A DNA stretch of 64,000 bases from Caballeronia cordobensis (GTDB taxonomy: Bacteria > Pseudomonadota > Gammaproteobacteria > Burkholderiales > Burkholderiaceae), in assembly GCF_001544575.2 (NCBI RefSeq), contig NZ_FCNY02000016.1:98780-162779 (forward strand), read 5' to 3'. This document shows positions 49,853 to 58,672 of this stretch, one piece after another (positions within the stretch are counted from its first letter, which is position 1; every line of letters begins with the position of its first letter). Made by a program: the position numbers and the translations under genes. The notes under the pieces are model-generated. The model was not told the DNA's origin. It searched no databases and saw nothing but the letters and a program-made list of their open reading frames with translations.

Positions 49853-51946
49853 ATGGCAAGAATAGGAGTCGATGTCGGCGGCACGTTCACCGACCTGGTC
49901 CTCGAAAAAACGGACAAGAATGAACGAGCGAGCGTTTTCGTTCATAAGGTCTCGAGCACGCCGCACGACCAGTCGGTGGGCGTGCTGCGCGGCGTATTGG
50001 AGATCTGCGAGCTCGCGGGGGTGAAACCTGCCGATGTCTCGATGATCGTGCACGGCACGACCGTCGCCACGAATATCACGATCGAGCACAACGGCGCCGA
50101 AGTCGGCATGCTCACGACGCGAGGTTTCCGCGACATTCTGCATATCGGCCGCCATAAGCGGCCGCATAATTTCTCGCTCCAGTTCGATGTGCCGTGGCAA
50201 TCGCATCCGCTCGTGAAGCGCCGCAATCGCATCGCGATCACCGAGCGCGTCATGCCGCCAAACGGCGAGATCGCGGCCGGGCTGAACGAGGATGAAGTGC
50301 TCGAAGCGGCGCACGTGTTCAAGGCGCGCGGCATCAACTCGGTGATCGTCTGCTTCCTGTACTCGTTTCTCAACGATACGCACGAGCGCCGCGCCAAGGC
50401 ACTCATCCAGTCGGTGCTGCCGGATGCCTACGTGTCGTGTTCGTCCGAAGTCGTGAATGTGATCCGCGAGTACGAGCGCTTTTCGACGACCGCGATGAAC
50501 GCCTTCGTCGGACCGAAGACCGCGCTGTATCTGAATAACCTGGAAAGCAAGCTGCGCGACGCGGGCATACAGGCGCATCTGCGCATCATGCAGTCGAACG
50601 GCGGCGTGTCGACGGTCGAGATGTGTGCGCAGCGTCCCGTGTCGATCCTCATGTCGGGTCTTGCGGGCGGCGTGATGGGCGGGCGCTGGGCGGGCGCGAT
50701 GTCCGATGCACGCGACGTGATCACGGTCGATATCGGGGGCACGTCGGCGGACTTCAGCACGATCCCCGACGGCCAGGTCAAGATCATGAATCCGCGCGAC
50801 ACCTACGTGGGTGCGTATCCGGTGCTCGCGCCGATGATCGACATGGCGACGATGGGGGCGGGCGGCGGCTCGATCGCGTACATAGACGAGGGTGGCGCGT
50901 TCCGTGTCGGACCGCGCTCGGCGGGCGCCGATCCGGGCCCCGCGTGCTACGGCCGCGGCGGCACGGAACCGACCGTGACCGACGCGCAGGTGGTGCTGGG
51001 CCGGCTCGATCCCGACCAGTTTCTCGGAGGCGGTGTGGAGATCGATCCAGCGCTCTCGCATCGTGCGATCGAGGAGAAGATCGCGCGACCGCTCGGCATG
51101 AGTGTGAAAGAGGCGGCGCTCGGCATCATCCGTATTCTCAACTCCAACATGTCGCTCGCCATACGCGCGAATTCCGTCGCGAAGGGCTTCGATCCGCGGC
51201 GTTTCGCGTTGCTGCCCTTCGGCGGCGCGGGTCCGCTGAACGGCGTCGCGCTGGCGGAAGCCGTCAGCGCGCGCGAGGTGATCGTGCCGCCCGCGCCGGG
51301 CATCACGGCCGCCATCGGCCTGCTCGTGACCGACATGCAGTACGAGTTCACGCGCTCCGTGATGACCGTGCTCGACAAGGTGAGCGAGCAGGACATCGAC
51401 AAGATCAACGGTGTTATCGAAGAGCTGACCGCGCAATGCCGTGCACGCCTCGAAGCGGACGGCGTGCCGGCGTACCGCCAGCACTATGTGCGCGTGGCGG
51501 AATGCCGCTATCACGGTCAGGGCTTCGAGTTGCGTGCCGATATCCCCGACGGTGCCGTGAGCCTCGCGAACGTCGTGCAGATCAAGGAGAACTTCCACGG
51601 ACAGCACAAGCGCGACTACGGCTGGGCTTTCGACGACGTTGATGTGGAAATCGTCACCCTGCGCGTCATCGGCGTGGCGAAGACGCCGGCCTTGCAGTGG
51701 CCGCCCTTATCGACGGGATCGGTCAGGCCCGACGATCGCGCGATCATGTTCGTGCGCCGCACGACCTTCGACGACGGCGAGACCTACGACACGCCGCGTT
51801 ACGACCGCAGCCGCCTGCTTGCCGGCAATACGCTCGACGGGCCCGCCATCGTCGTGCAGCGCGATTCGACGACGCTCGTGCCGCCGGGTTATCGGGCGCG
51901 CGTCGTGACGAACGGCAATATCCATATCAACCGTCTGGCGGCGTAA
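49853..51946 (+). CDS. hyuA: Hydantoinase/oxoprolinase family subunit A
   Basis: 697 residues. The N-terminal ATPase-like motif RIGVDVGGTFTDLVLEK and later VTVDIGGTSADFSTI, GAYPVLAPMIDMATMGAGGG, GPRSAGADPGPACYGRGGTE and the LPFGGAGPLNGVALAEA segment define HyuA. With HyuB it forms ATP-dependent N-methylhydantoinase, 5-oxoprolinase or acetophenone-carboxylase-type complexes that open cyclic amides. ATG 49853 is chosen over 49847, since GAGG lies 8 bases upstream. HyuB follows after 13 bases. A cysteine hydrolase of the carbamoylsarcosine amidase type downstream favours a hydantoin substrate. Confidence 0.93.
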   Translation: MARIGVDVGGTFTDLVLEKTDKNERASVFVHKVSSTPHDQSVGVLRGVLEICELAGVKPADVSMIVHGTTVATNITIEHNGAEVGMLTTRGFRDILHIGRHKRPHNFSLQFDVPWQSHPLVKRRNRIAITERVMPPNGEIAAGLNEDEVLEAAHVFKARGINSVIVCFLYSFLNDTHERRAKALIQSVLPDAYVSCSSEVVNVIREYERFSTTAMNAFVGPKTALYLNNLESKLRDAGIQAHLRIMQSNGGVSTVEMCAQRPVSILMSGLAGGVMGGRWAGAMSDARDVITVDIGGTSADFSTIPDGQVKIMNPRDTYVGAYPVLAPMIDMATMGAGGGSIAYIDEGGAFRVGPRSAGADPGPACYGRGGTEPTVTDAQVVLGRLDPDQFLGGGVEIDPALSHRAIEEKIARPLGMSVKEAALGIIRILNSNMSLAIRANSVAKGFDPRRFALLPFGGAGPLNGVALAEAVSAREVIVPPAPGITAAIGLLVTDMQYEFTRSVMTVLDKVSEQDIDKINGVIEELTAQCRARLEADGVPAYRQHYVRVAECRYHGQGFELRADIPDGAVSLANVVQIKENFHGQHKRDYGWAFDDVDVEIVTLRVIGVAKTPALQWPPLSTGSVRPDDRAIMFVRRTTFDDGETYDTPRYDRSRLLAGNTLDGPAIVVQRDSTTLVPPGYRARVVTNGNIHINRLAA

Positions 51947-51959
51947 GAGGAGAGCAACC

Positions 51960-53714
51960 ATGGAAAACGGACGCGTCGATCCCATTACCCTGCAGGTCAT
52001 CAGCGGGGCGCTGCATACGATCGCGGAAGAGATGGGACACGTGCTGTACCGCATGTCGTTTTCGTCGATCATCCGCGAATCGCAGGACATCGGAGCCGGG
52101 CTCTTCGATCTGAAGTACAACACGCTGACCGAATCGGAAGGCTCGCCGCTGCATATCGGCTCGATTCCCGCGTACTTGCGCGGTATTTCCCGCTGCCTGC
52201 AGGGCGGCAAGTGGGAAGAAGGCGATGTGGTCATCCACAATCACCCGTACTACGGGTCGAGTCATAGCCCGGATCTGTGCATCGTCGTGCCGGTGTTCTG
52301 GCGCGGCGAACTGGTGGCGTTTGCGGCAAACACGGCGCATCACGTCGATATCGGCGCGGCGACGCCGGGCCTCATCATCGACATTCCCGATGTGTTCGCC
52401 GAAGGCATGCTCTTCGCGGGCGTCAAGCTCTACGAGGGCGGCAAGCGCAACGACGGGCTGTGGCAGTTCATCGGCTACAACAGCCGCACGGCGCGCCAGA
52501 CGAAGGACGACATCGACGCGCAGATCGCGTCGGCGCAACTCGGCGCACGGCGCATGCAGGAATTGCTCGACGAATACGGGCGCGAAACGGTGTTCGGCGC
52601 CGCCGATCAGCTGATGGAATACACCGAAACGATGATGCGCAATCGTATCGCCGAGATTCCCGATGGCGATTATTCCGCCGAAGGCTTTCTCGACGACGAC
52701 GGGCTGAATCGCGGCAAGCGTCTGCCGATCAAGGTGTGCGTGAAGGTGCGTGGCGACAGCGTCGAAGTCGACTTGACTGGCTCCGCCGATCAGGTGCCGA
52801 CGGGCTTCAACGTGCCGTTCGAGGGGTCCACGAAACCGGCCTGCTACTGCGCGTTTCGCGCACTCCTGACCGACACGGCGTTGATGGACGTGAAGCTGCC
52901 GCCGAACGAAGGATCGTTCCGGCCGATCAGCGTGACCGCGCCCGAAGGCTCGATCTTCAATCCGATTTTCCCGGCCGCGGCCGAAGCGCGCTTCACGCAG
53001 TGCAACCGCATGATCGATCTGATCATCAAGGCGCTGTCCCCGGTGCTGCCCGAACGCACGACGGCGGGCAATTCGGCGACGCTGTCGTTTGCCGCGTACT
53101 CGGGCCTTCGTCCGGCGGGCGATTACTGGGTGTTTCTCGAAGTGAACGAGGGCGCGTACGGCGGACGGCCCGCATCGGACGGTCCCGATTCGATCGACAA
53201 CCTGATGGCCAACACGCGCAACAATCCGATCGAGGACCTCGGCATGCATCTGCCGATGGTGTGCGACCGCTACGAGCTGCGCGACGATGTGCTGCCGGGC
53301 GCGGGCAGGCATCGCGGCGGCATCGGTGTCGTGAAGACGCAGCGCTTGCTTGAAGGCGGCACCGTGACGCACGAATCGGAACGTCATGAGGACGTCCCCT
53401 GGGGCGCATTCGGTGGCCGCGAGGGGCAGGTGGGCAAGGTGGAGATCGTCGCACGCGACGGCAGTGTGAAGCCCATGCCCGCCAAGTTCTCCAATGTCGC
53501 GCTCGAAGCGGGCGAAGCGATGGCGTATTACGCGCCGTGCGGTGGAGGCTACGGCGATCCGCTGCAGCGGCCCGCGCAGCAGGTGCTCGACGACGTGCTC
53601 GACGATTTCTGCACGATCGCCCACGCACGCGAGGCCTACGGCGTCGTGATCAAGTCCGACCTGACACTCGATCTGCCGGCGACCGAGGCGCTGCGCGCAA
53701 AGGTCCGTAACTAA
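51960..53714 (+). CDS. hyuB: Hydantoinase B/oxoprolinase family subunit B
   Basis: 584 residues. HyuB features: DPITLQVISGALHTIAEEMG, RMSFSSIIRESQDIGAGLFD, NHPYYGSSHSPDLCIVVPVF, ANTAHHVDIGAATPG (metal-site histidines), and the C-terminal PCGGGYGDPLQRP. AGAGGAGAGCAACC precedes the ATG. Partner of HyuA in ATP-driven ring opening of a cyclic amide. A hairpin follows the gene. Confidence 0.94.
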   Translation: MENGRVDPITLQVISGALHTIAEEMGHVLYRMSFSSIIRESQDIGAGLFDLKYNTLTESEGSPLHIGSIPAYLRGISRCLQGGKWEEGDVVIHNHPYYGSSHSPDLCIVVPVFWRGELVAFAANTAHHVDIGAATPGLIIDIPDVFAEGMLFAGVKLYEGGKRNDGLWQFIGYNSRTARQTKDDIDAQIASAQLGARRMQELLDEYGRETVFGAADQLMEYTETMMRNRIAEIPDGDYSAEGFLDDDGLNRGKRLPIKVCVKVRGDSVEVDLTGSADQVPTGFNVPFEGSTKPACYCAFRALLTDTALMDVKLPPNEGSFRPISVTAPEGSIFNPIFPAAAEARFTQCNRMIDLIIKALSPVLPERTTAGNSATLSFAAYSGLRPAGDYWVFLEVNEGAYGGRPASDGPDSIDNLMANTRNNPIEDLGMHLPMVCDRYELRDDVLPGAGRHRGGIGVVKTQRLLEGGTVTHESERHEDVPWGAFGGREGQVGKVEIVARDGSVKPMPAKFSNVALEAGEAMAYYAPCGGGYGDPLQRPAQQVLDDVLDDFCTIAHAREAYGVVIKSDLTLDLPATEALRAKVRN

Positions 53715-53725
53715 CGCATCAAATC

Positions 53726-53748
53726 GCGGGTCGGGTTCTCCGGCCCGC
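53726..53748 (+). terminator. Hairpin after hyuB, possible terminator
   Basis: GCGGGTCGG (53726-53734) and CCGGCCCGC (53740-53748), 9-base stem with one G-U pair, followed by a pyrimidine-rich stretch. It may end or attenuate the hyuAB transcript. Confidence 0.55.
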
Positions 53749-53782
53749 AACTGCCTTTCCTCTTCAATTTTTCACTTCATTA

Positions 53783-53805
53783 ATTAGTTATACATATCAA
53801 CTAAT
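53783..53805. promoter_or_regulatory. MarR-like operator before the MFS-porin operon
   Basis: ATTAGTT-N9-AACTAAT, a 7-base perfect inverted repeat in the AT-rich stretch upstream of the MFS gene at 53846. Spacing and composition resemble MarR-family operators. Two MarR genes occur in this window (21230, 35872); which, if any, binds is unknown. Confidence 0.5.
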
Positions 53806-53845
53806 CATCGTTGATGTGGTCACTCGCGCGAGCGCAAGGAGAGCC

Positions 53846-55186
53846 ATGATGAAACGAGAAGACGCCGTATCGCAGAAATTCTGGGCGCCGCCACCCGTCG
53901 ATGCCCGCGACGTGAGCCGAGCAAGCTGGACGGCCTTTTTCGCCTGGATATTCGCCGTGTATGACTTCATTCTGTTCGGCACGTTGCTGCCCGAGATCGG
54001 TCTTCACTATCAATGGAACGAGGCACAACAGGCGCAGATCGCGACGCTGGTGGCAATCGGTTCGGCGGTCGTGGCGTTTCTCGTTGGCCCGATCGTCGAC
54101 CGCTTCGGGCGGCGCACCGGAATGATCACGACGGTTGCGGGCGCCGCGCTCTGCTCCGGACTCACGGCGGCGGCGGGTAACGCGGGGCAGGCCGTGCTGG
54201 TGCTCGTGCGTTCCCTCGCAGGACTGGGCTACGCCGAGCAGACCGTCAATGCGACCTATCTGAACGAGATGTACGCGGCGCTCGACGATCCGCGCATGGC
54301 CCGCCGCAAGGGCTTTTTCTTCAGCCTCGTGCAAGGCGGCTGGCCGATCGGCGCGCTGGTCGCGGCCGGGCTCACCGCGGTTCTGTTGCCCTTCGTCGGT
54401 TGGCAGGGGTGCTTCATTTTCGCGGCGTTTCCGGCTGTCGCGATCTTGTTCATGACGCGGCGGCTCAGGGAGAGCCCGCAGTTCCTGCTGCACCGGCGCA
54501 TCGTCGAGACGATGCGGGCCGGAGACACGGCGCAAGCGCGGGAACTGGCGCAAGCGCATGGGCTCGACTATGGGACACACAGTGGAGGAATCGGTGCGGC
54601 GTTTCGCGGGCGGGCGCTGCGCTCGACGCTGGTTCTCGGCTTGAGCTTCATGCTGAACTGGTCGACGATTCAGGTCTTCAGCGTGCTCGGCACGACGGTC
54701 ATCACCAAGGTTCATGCGTTGTCGTTTCAGAGCTCGCTTGTCGTGCTCGTGCTGTCGAACGTAGTGGGCTATCTGGGCTATGTTGCGCATGGCTTCATCG
54801 GCGACCGGCTGGGTCGGCGCAATACTATCGTGGCGGGATGGATGCTCGGTGCGCTCTCGTTTCTTGCGATGCTCTATGCGCCGAGCGACTTCTCCGTCGT
54901 TGTCGCACTTTACAGTCTGGGACTCTTCTTCCTGATCGGCCCCTATGCCGCGGCGCTGTTCTTCATCGGCGAGAGCTATCCCACCTCTATTCGCGCGACG
55001 GGCGGCGCGATCGTCACCGCAATGGGACCGATCGGCGCGGTGATCGCCAGCGCCGGCGTCACCGCATTGCTCTCGAACGGCGGCACGTGGAAGGAGGGCG
55101 CATTCTGGTTCGGCGTGCTGCCATGCTTCGCATCCGCGCTGCTGATGGTATTTGCGCGCAAAAGTGGCGAGGTGTCCGGCACATGA
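53846..55186 (+). CDS. MFS transporter (sugar/metabolite:H+ symporter type)
   Basis: 446 residues with about 12 membrane helices: FFAWIFAVYDFILFGTLLPE, GPIVDRFGRRTGMITT (loop 2-3 motif), LAGLGYAEQTVNATYLNEMY, and a second RXGRR-type loop GDRLGRRNTIV. AAGGAG at 53836-53841 could serve ATG 53846 or 53849. The stop overlaps the porin start by ATGA. It resembles SHS/AAHS-type carriers; position after hyuAB suggests uptake of the cyclic amide or a related acid. Confidence 0.9.
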   Translation: MMKREDAVSQKFWAPPPVDARDVSRASWTAFFAWIFAVYDFILFGTLLPEIGLHYQWNEAQQAQIATLVAIGSAVVAFLVGPIVDRFGRRTGMITTVAGAALCSGLTAAAGNAGQAVLVLVRSLAGLGYAEQTVNATYLNEMYAALDDPRMARRKGFFFSLVQGGWPIGALVAAGLTAVLLPFVGWQGCFIFAAFPAVAILFMTRRLRESPQFLLHRRIVETMRAGDTAQARELAQAHGLDYGTHSGGIGAAFRGRALRSTLVLGLSFMLNWSTIQVFSVLGTTVITKVHALSFQSSLVVLVLSNVVGYLGYVAHGFIGDRLGRRNTIVAGWMLGALSFLAMLYAPSDFSVVVALYSLGLFFLIGPYAAALFFIGESYPTSIRATGGAIVTAMGPIGAVIASAGVTALLSNGGTWKEGAFWFGVLPCFASALLMVFARKSGEVSGT

Positions 55187-56217
55187 CGCGCGTAAAGACA
55201 ATGACAAGAATGGCCGCCGCGCTCGTCGTGGCATGGCAGGGGTCCGCAGCCTACGCGCAATCGTCGGTCCAACTCTACGGCGCGGTCGATGCGTGGATCG
55301 GTTCATCCAAACCGCTGGGCGGGGGGCAGGCGTGGACAGTTGGTGGCGGCGGCATGTCGACGTCGTACTGGGGCATGCGCGGCAGGGACGATCTGGGCGG
55401 CGGATGGCGCGCGAGCTTCACGCTGGAAAGCTTTTTCCTGCCTCAGAACGGACGCGCGGGCAGCTTCGATGGCGAACCCTTCTTCGGACGCAGCGCGGAG
55501 GTTTCGATCGGCGGCCCGTACGGATCGATCCATCTCGGACGCATCGTCTCGCCCTATTTCGTGACGGCGGTGCTGTTCAACCCGTTCATCGACTCTTACA
55601 CGTTCTCGCCGACGGTACTGCAAACGTATCTGGGCGTGAACGGACAGGGACTCATCGGCGGATATGCCTGGAACAATGCGGCGCTATATCGCACGCCGGT
55701 CCTTTCGGGCTTTAGCGCGGACGCGATCTACGCGCTCGGCAATCAACCGGGCAACGCGCACAAATGGGGTGGATCGGCCGCGTATGCAGGGGGCATCTTT
55801 TCCCTGAGCGTCGCGTTTCAGAGCCAGCCTTTCGACACGACGCCCGGTGACCTCAATGCGATCGCGCCAGGCTATTCGCGACAGACCGCCGTGATGGTCG
55901 CCGCGCTGTGCAACCTGAGCGCGGTGCAGTTCAACGCCCAGTATCAGCGCCTGTCCAACGACATCAGCGGCGCGGACACGACGGTCAACGGGGTGCAACT
56001 GGGCTTCGTCGTGCCGATCGGTGACGGCAAGGCGCTCGCCTCCTACATGCATTCGAAGTCCTCGGGCGCTTCGCAGGCGAGCCGCAGCACGCTCGCCGTC
56101 GGCTTCGACTACAACGTGTCGAGACGAACGGACCTGTACGCCGCCGTGCTTGCGGATCGCGCCAGCACGCTGTCGTCGGGCATGACTTACGGCGTGGGCA
56201 TTCGCAGCCGATTCTAA
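55183..56217 (+). CDS. Gram-negative porin (Burkholderiales OmpC-like)
   Basis: 344 residues. Signal peptide (about residues 1-26, ending AYA), mature start QSSVQLYGAVDAWIGS, porin segments WGMRGRDDLGGGWRASFTLE and SVSIG-type GGPYGSIHLGRIVSPYF, ending in Phe (GIRSRF). ATG 55183 overlaps the MFS stop; ATG 55201 is an alternative start. Translational coupling of an inner-membrane carrier and an outer-membrane porin is unusual and indicates a dedicated uptake route. Confidence 0.92.
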   Translation: MTRVKTMTRMAAALVVAWQGSAAYAQSSVQLYGAVDAWIGSSKPLGGGQAWTVGGGGMSTSYWGMRGRDDLGGGWRASFTLESFFLPQNGRAGSFDGEPFFGRSAEVSIGGPYGSIHLGRIVSPYFVTAVLFNPFIDSYTFSPTVLQTYLGVNGQGLIGGYAWNNAALYRTPVLSGFSADAIYALGNQPGNAHKWGGSAAYAGGIFSLSVAFQSQPFDTTPGDLNAIAPGYSRQTAVMVAALCNLSAVQFNAQYQRLSNDISGADTTVNGVQLGFVVPIGDGKALASYMHSKSSGASQASRSTLAVGFDYNVSRRTDLYAAVLADRASTLSSGMTYGVGIRSRF

Positions 56218-56241
56218 GTCGCGATGATTGACGCCGTCCCG

Positions 56242-56264
56242 GCCCGGGCCTGTCCCGGGCTTTT
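56242..56264 (+). terminator. Rho-independent terminator after the porin gene
   Basis: GCCCGGG (56242-56248), loop of 5, CCCGGGC (56254-56260), then TTTT. Ends the MFS-porin unit. Confidence 0.75.
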
Positions 56265-56417
56265 CGCGCTTGTGCGGACGCCCGTGTTATTCGTACCAAA
56301 ATCGCTATTAAACATGGCCAAAACGGAATTGGACGAGCAATAATGACGAACCTATAGTTTCCCTGCCGACACACAAAGGCACCAGGCGTTCCAGAGAAAC
56401 TTTCGGAGATTGAAGAG

Positions 56418-57104
56418 ATGAATGCAGGACTGAACGAAATGTTGGCGCAAGCCTTCGCAGAATCAACGAAGCTCTATCAAGAGCGCGGTTTTCAGCGGCG
56501 CGTGGGCTTTGGCAAGAAGCCCGCGCTGATCAACGTCGATCTCGCGAATGCCTGGACGCGACCGGGCAATCCGTTCACGTGCGAGCACATCGACGATCAG
56601 ATCATCCCCGGCGTGCAGCGCCTGCTTGCCGCATGCCGCGCGAACGGTCATCCGGTCATTCACGTGACTACGTGCTATCAGGTCACCGACCGCAAGAACC
56701 CGCATACCGACATGGGTCTGTGGCACAACAAGATTCCTGTCGATGTGGTCGCGCAATCGGATGAGAACCTCTGGGCGATCGACTCGCGTATCGCGCCGAT
56801 CGAAGGCGAGCAGGTGCTGATCAAGAAGCGCGCGAGCTCGTTTCATGGCACGTACCTCGCGGGCTTTCTGCGCGCGGCAGGCGTCGACACGATTCTCGTG
56901 ACCGGCGTGACGGCCTCGGCGTGCGTGCGCACGACGCTGTGTGACGGTCTGGCTGAAGGCTTCCGTACGATCGCGGTGCGTGAGTGCATCGGCGACCGCG
57001 TGCCGGGCGCGGTCGAATGGAACCTCTTCGATATCGATGCCAAGTTCGCGGATGTCGAACCGGTCGATCGCTGCGTGGACTATCTGCAATCCGTGAAGGG
57101 CTGA
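56418..57104 (+). CDS. N-carbamoylsarcosine amidohydrolase-like cysteine hydrolase
   Basis: 228 residues of the isochorismatase-like superfamily. Catalytic Asp41 in LINVDLANAWT, Lys137 in LIKKRASSF and Cys169 in VTGVTASACVRTT; the spacing and the ANAWT and KKRASSF motifs match N-carbamoylsarcosine amidase more than isochorismatase. That enzyme converts N-carbamoylsarcosine to sarcosine, CO2 and ammonia, the step after N-methylhydantoin opening by HyuAB in creatinine breakdown, and hyuAB lies just upstream. GGAGATTGAAGAG precedes the ATG. A GC hairpin (57112-57127) follows. Confidence 0.9.
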   Translation: MNAGLNEMLAQAFAESTKLYQERGFQRRVGFGKKPALINVDLANAWTRPGNPFTCEHIDDQIIPGVQRLLAACRANGHPVIHVTTCYQVTDRKNPHTDMGLWHNKIPVDVVAQSDENLWAIDSRIAPIEGEQVLIKKRASSFHGTYLAGFLRAAGVDTILVTGVTASACVRTTLCDGLAEGFRTIAVRECIGDRVPGAVEWNLFDIDAKFADVEPVDRCVDYLQSVKG

Positions 57105-57276
57105 GTGCCGCGGGCCGCTCGCGGCCCACGATGCCGCACTTGCGGTTGGAACGGGACGATATCCGCAGGCCGATCCAGCGTCTCATGCGGATGTCGTCAC
57201 CGAGAGATAGCGTGCCCTCCGACACCCGCGCGGTGATCGGTTCGAGACTTCAAGCCACGCATGTTTGGAGAAAGAG

Positions 57277-58605
57277 ATGAACCCGACTACAGTACCGGGC
57301 GCGGCGCTGACGAATGAAGCCGCGCCGTCCGCGAGAGTGAGCGCTATCTATCGTCGCATCACGTGGCGGCTGATTCCGTTTCTCTTCGTGTGTTACGTGG
57401 CAGCCTACCTGGACCGAATCAACATCGGCTTCGCGCAGATTCAGATGCGCAACGATCTTGGCTTTAGCGATGCGGTGTACGGGCTCGGCGCGGGCATCTT
57501 CTTCGCAGGCTATTTCCTCTTCGAGGTGCCGAGCAATTTGATCTTAGAGCGCATCGGCGCGCGCAAGACGCTGATCCGGATCATGCTGCTCTGGGGCCTC
57601 ACGTCGGCGGGCATGATGTTCGTGAACTCGCCGGCCGCGTTCTACATCATGCGTTTCATGCTTGGTGTCTTCGAGGCCGGCTTCTTTCCGGGCATGATCT
57701 TTTACCTCACTTGCTGGTATCCGGCCGAGCGTCGTGGACGCGTGATGGCGCTCTTTCTGACCGCAGTGGCGATGGCGGGCGTATTGGGCGGCCCCGTGTC
57801 GGGATGGGCGCTGAATCGTCTCGACGGTCTGCATGGGCTTCAGGGCTGGCAGTGGCTGTTCCTGGTGGAAGGGCTCCCGTCGTGCCTGCTCGGCGTCGTC
57901 GCGTACTTCTATCTCGACAACAATCCGCGTGAGGCGCGCTGGCTGAGCGATGACGAAAAGGCAGTCGTACTGCATCAGCTCGAGAGGGAGCGCGATCCGT
58001 CGTCGATGTTCGAGCGGCACGGCTTTGGTGGCGCGTTAAAGAGCGGCCGCACCTATGCGCTGGCGCTTATCTGGTTCACGTTCATCTGCGGGGTCTATGC
58101 CATCAGTTTCTGGCTGCCTGCACTGATCCGGGGCGCGGGCGTCACCGACGCTTATTCGATCGGCATGCTGTCCGCGATTCCCTACGGCGTCGCCGTGGTC
58201 ACGATGGTACTCGTCAGCCGCCATTCGGATCGCTCGCGCGAGCGACGCTGGCATACAGCGAGTTGCGCGCTGATCGGTGCCGCGGCGCTTTCCGCCATCT
58301 CCGCGGCGGGCTCGGACCTCAGGCTCGCGCTCGTGTGCATCAGCATCGCCACGGCTGCAATCTTCACGCTGCAGCCGCTATTCTGGGCGATCACGACCGA
58401 CTTCCTGGGCGGCACGCGCGCGGCGGCGGGCACGATTGCTTTCATCAACAGTTTGGGCCTGCTCGGCGGATTCGTGAGCCCGAGCATGCTGGGATTCGTC
58501 AAGTCGATGACGGGAAGCCTGAACAGTGGCCTGTACGTGGTATCCGCCTTGCTCGTGACGGGGGCATTGATTACGCTGCGTTCGTCCCGGCAACCGATAA
58601 GATAG
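57277..58605 (+). CDS. MFS transporter, anion:cation symporter (ACS) type
   Basis: 442 residues with 12 predicted helices. ACS-family pattern: ITWRLIPFLFVCYVAAYLDR (start of helix 1 with the LDR motif), INIGFAQIQMRNDLGFSDAV, FEVPSNLILERIGARK and TCWYPAERRGRVMALF. The family takes up glucarate, phthalate, allantoate and other organic anions. GGAG lies 6 bases before ATG 57277. It follows the carbamoylsarcosine-amidase-like gene and precedes a LysR regulator on the same strand. Confidence 0.92.
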   Translation: MNPTTVPGAALTNEAAPSARVSAIYRRITWRLIPFLFVCYVAAYLDRINIGFAQIQMRNDLGFSDAVYGLGAGIFFAGYFLFEVPSNLILERIGARKTLIRIMLLWGLTSAGMMFVNSPAAFYIMRFMLGVFEAGFFPGMIFYLTCWYPAERRGRVMALFLTAVAMAGVLGGPVSGWALNRLDGLHGLQGWQWLFLVEGLPSCLLGVVAYFYLDNNPREARWLSDDEKAVVLHQLERERDPSSMFERHGFGGALKSGRTYALALIWFTFICGVYAISFWLPALIRGAGVTDAYSIGMLSAIPYGVAVVTMVLVSRHSDRSRERRWHTASCALIGAAALSAISAAGSDLRLALVCISIATAAIFTLQPLFWAITTDFLGGTRAAAGTIAFINSLGLLGGFVSPSMLGFVKSMTGSLNSGLYVVSALLVTGALITLRSSRQPIR

Positions 58606-58672
58606 AGCATTCACCGGAATCCGTGGGGCCCGCACCCGGTCCGCCCGACGCTCAACGAAGGCACGACGGAAT

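Noticed and set aside
54400..55182. Extension of the porin frame upstream of 55183
   Set aside because: It overlaps the MFS gene out of frame and lacks porin features; the signal peptide starts at 55183 or 55201.
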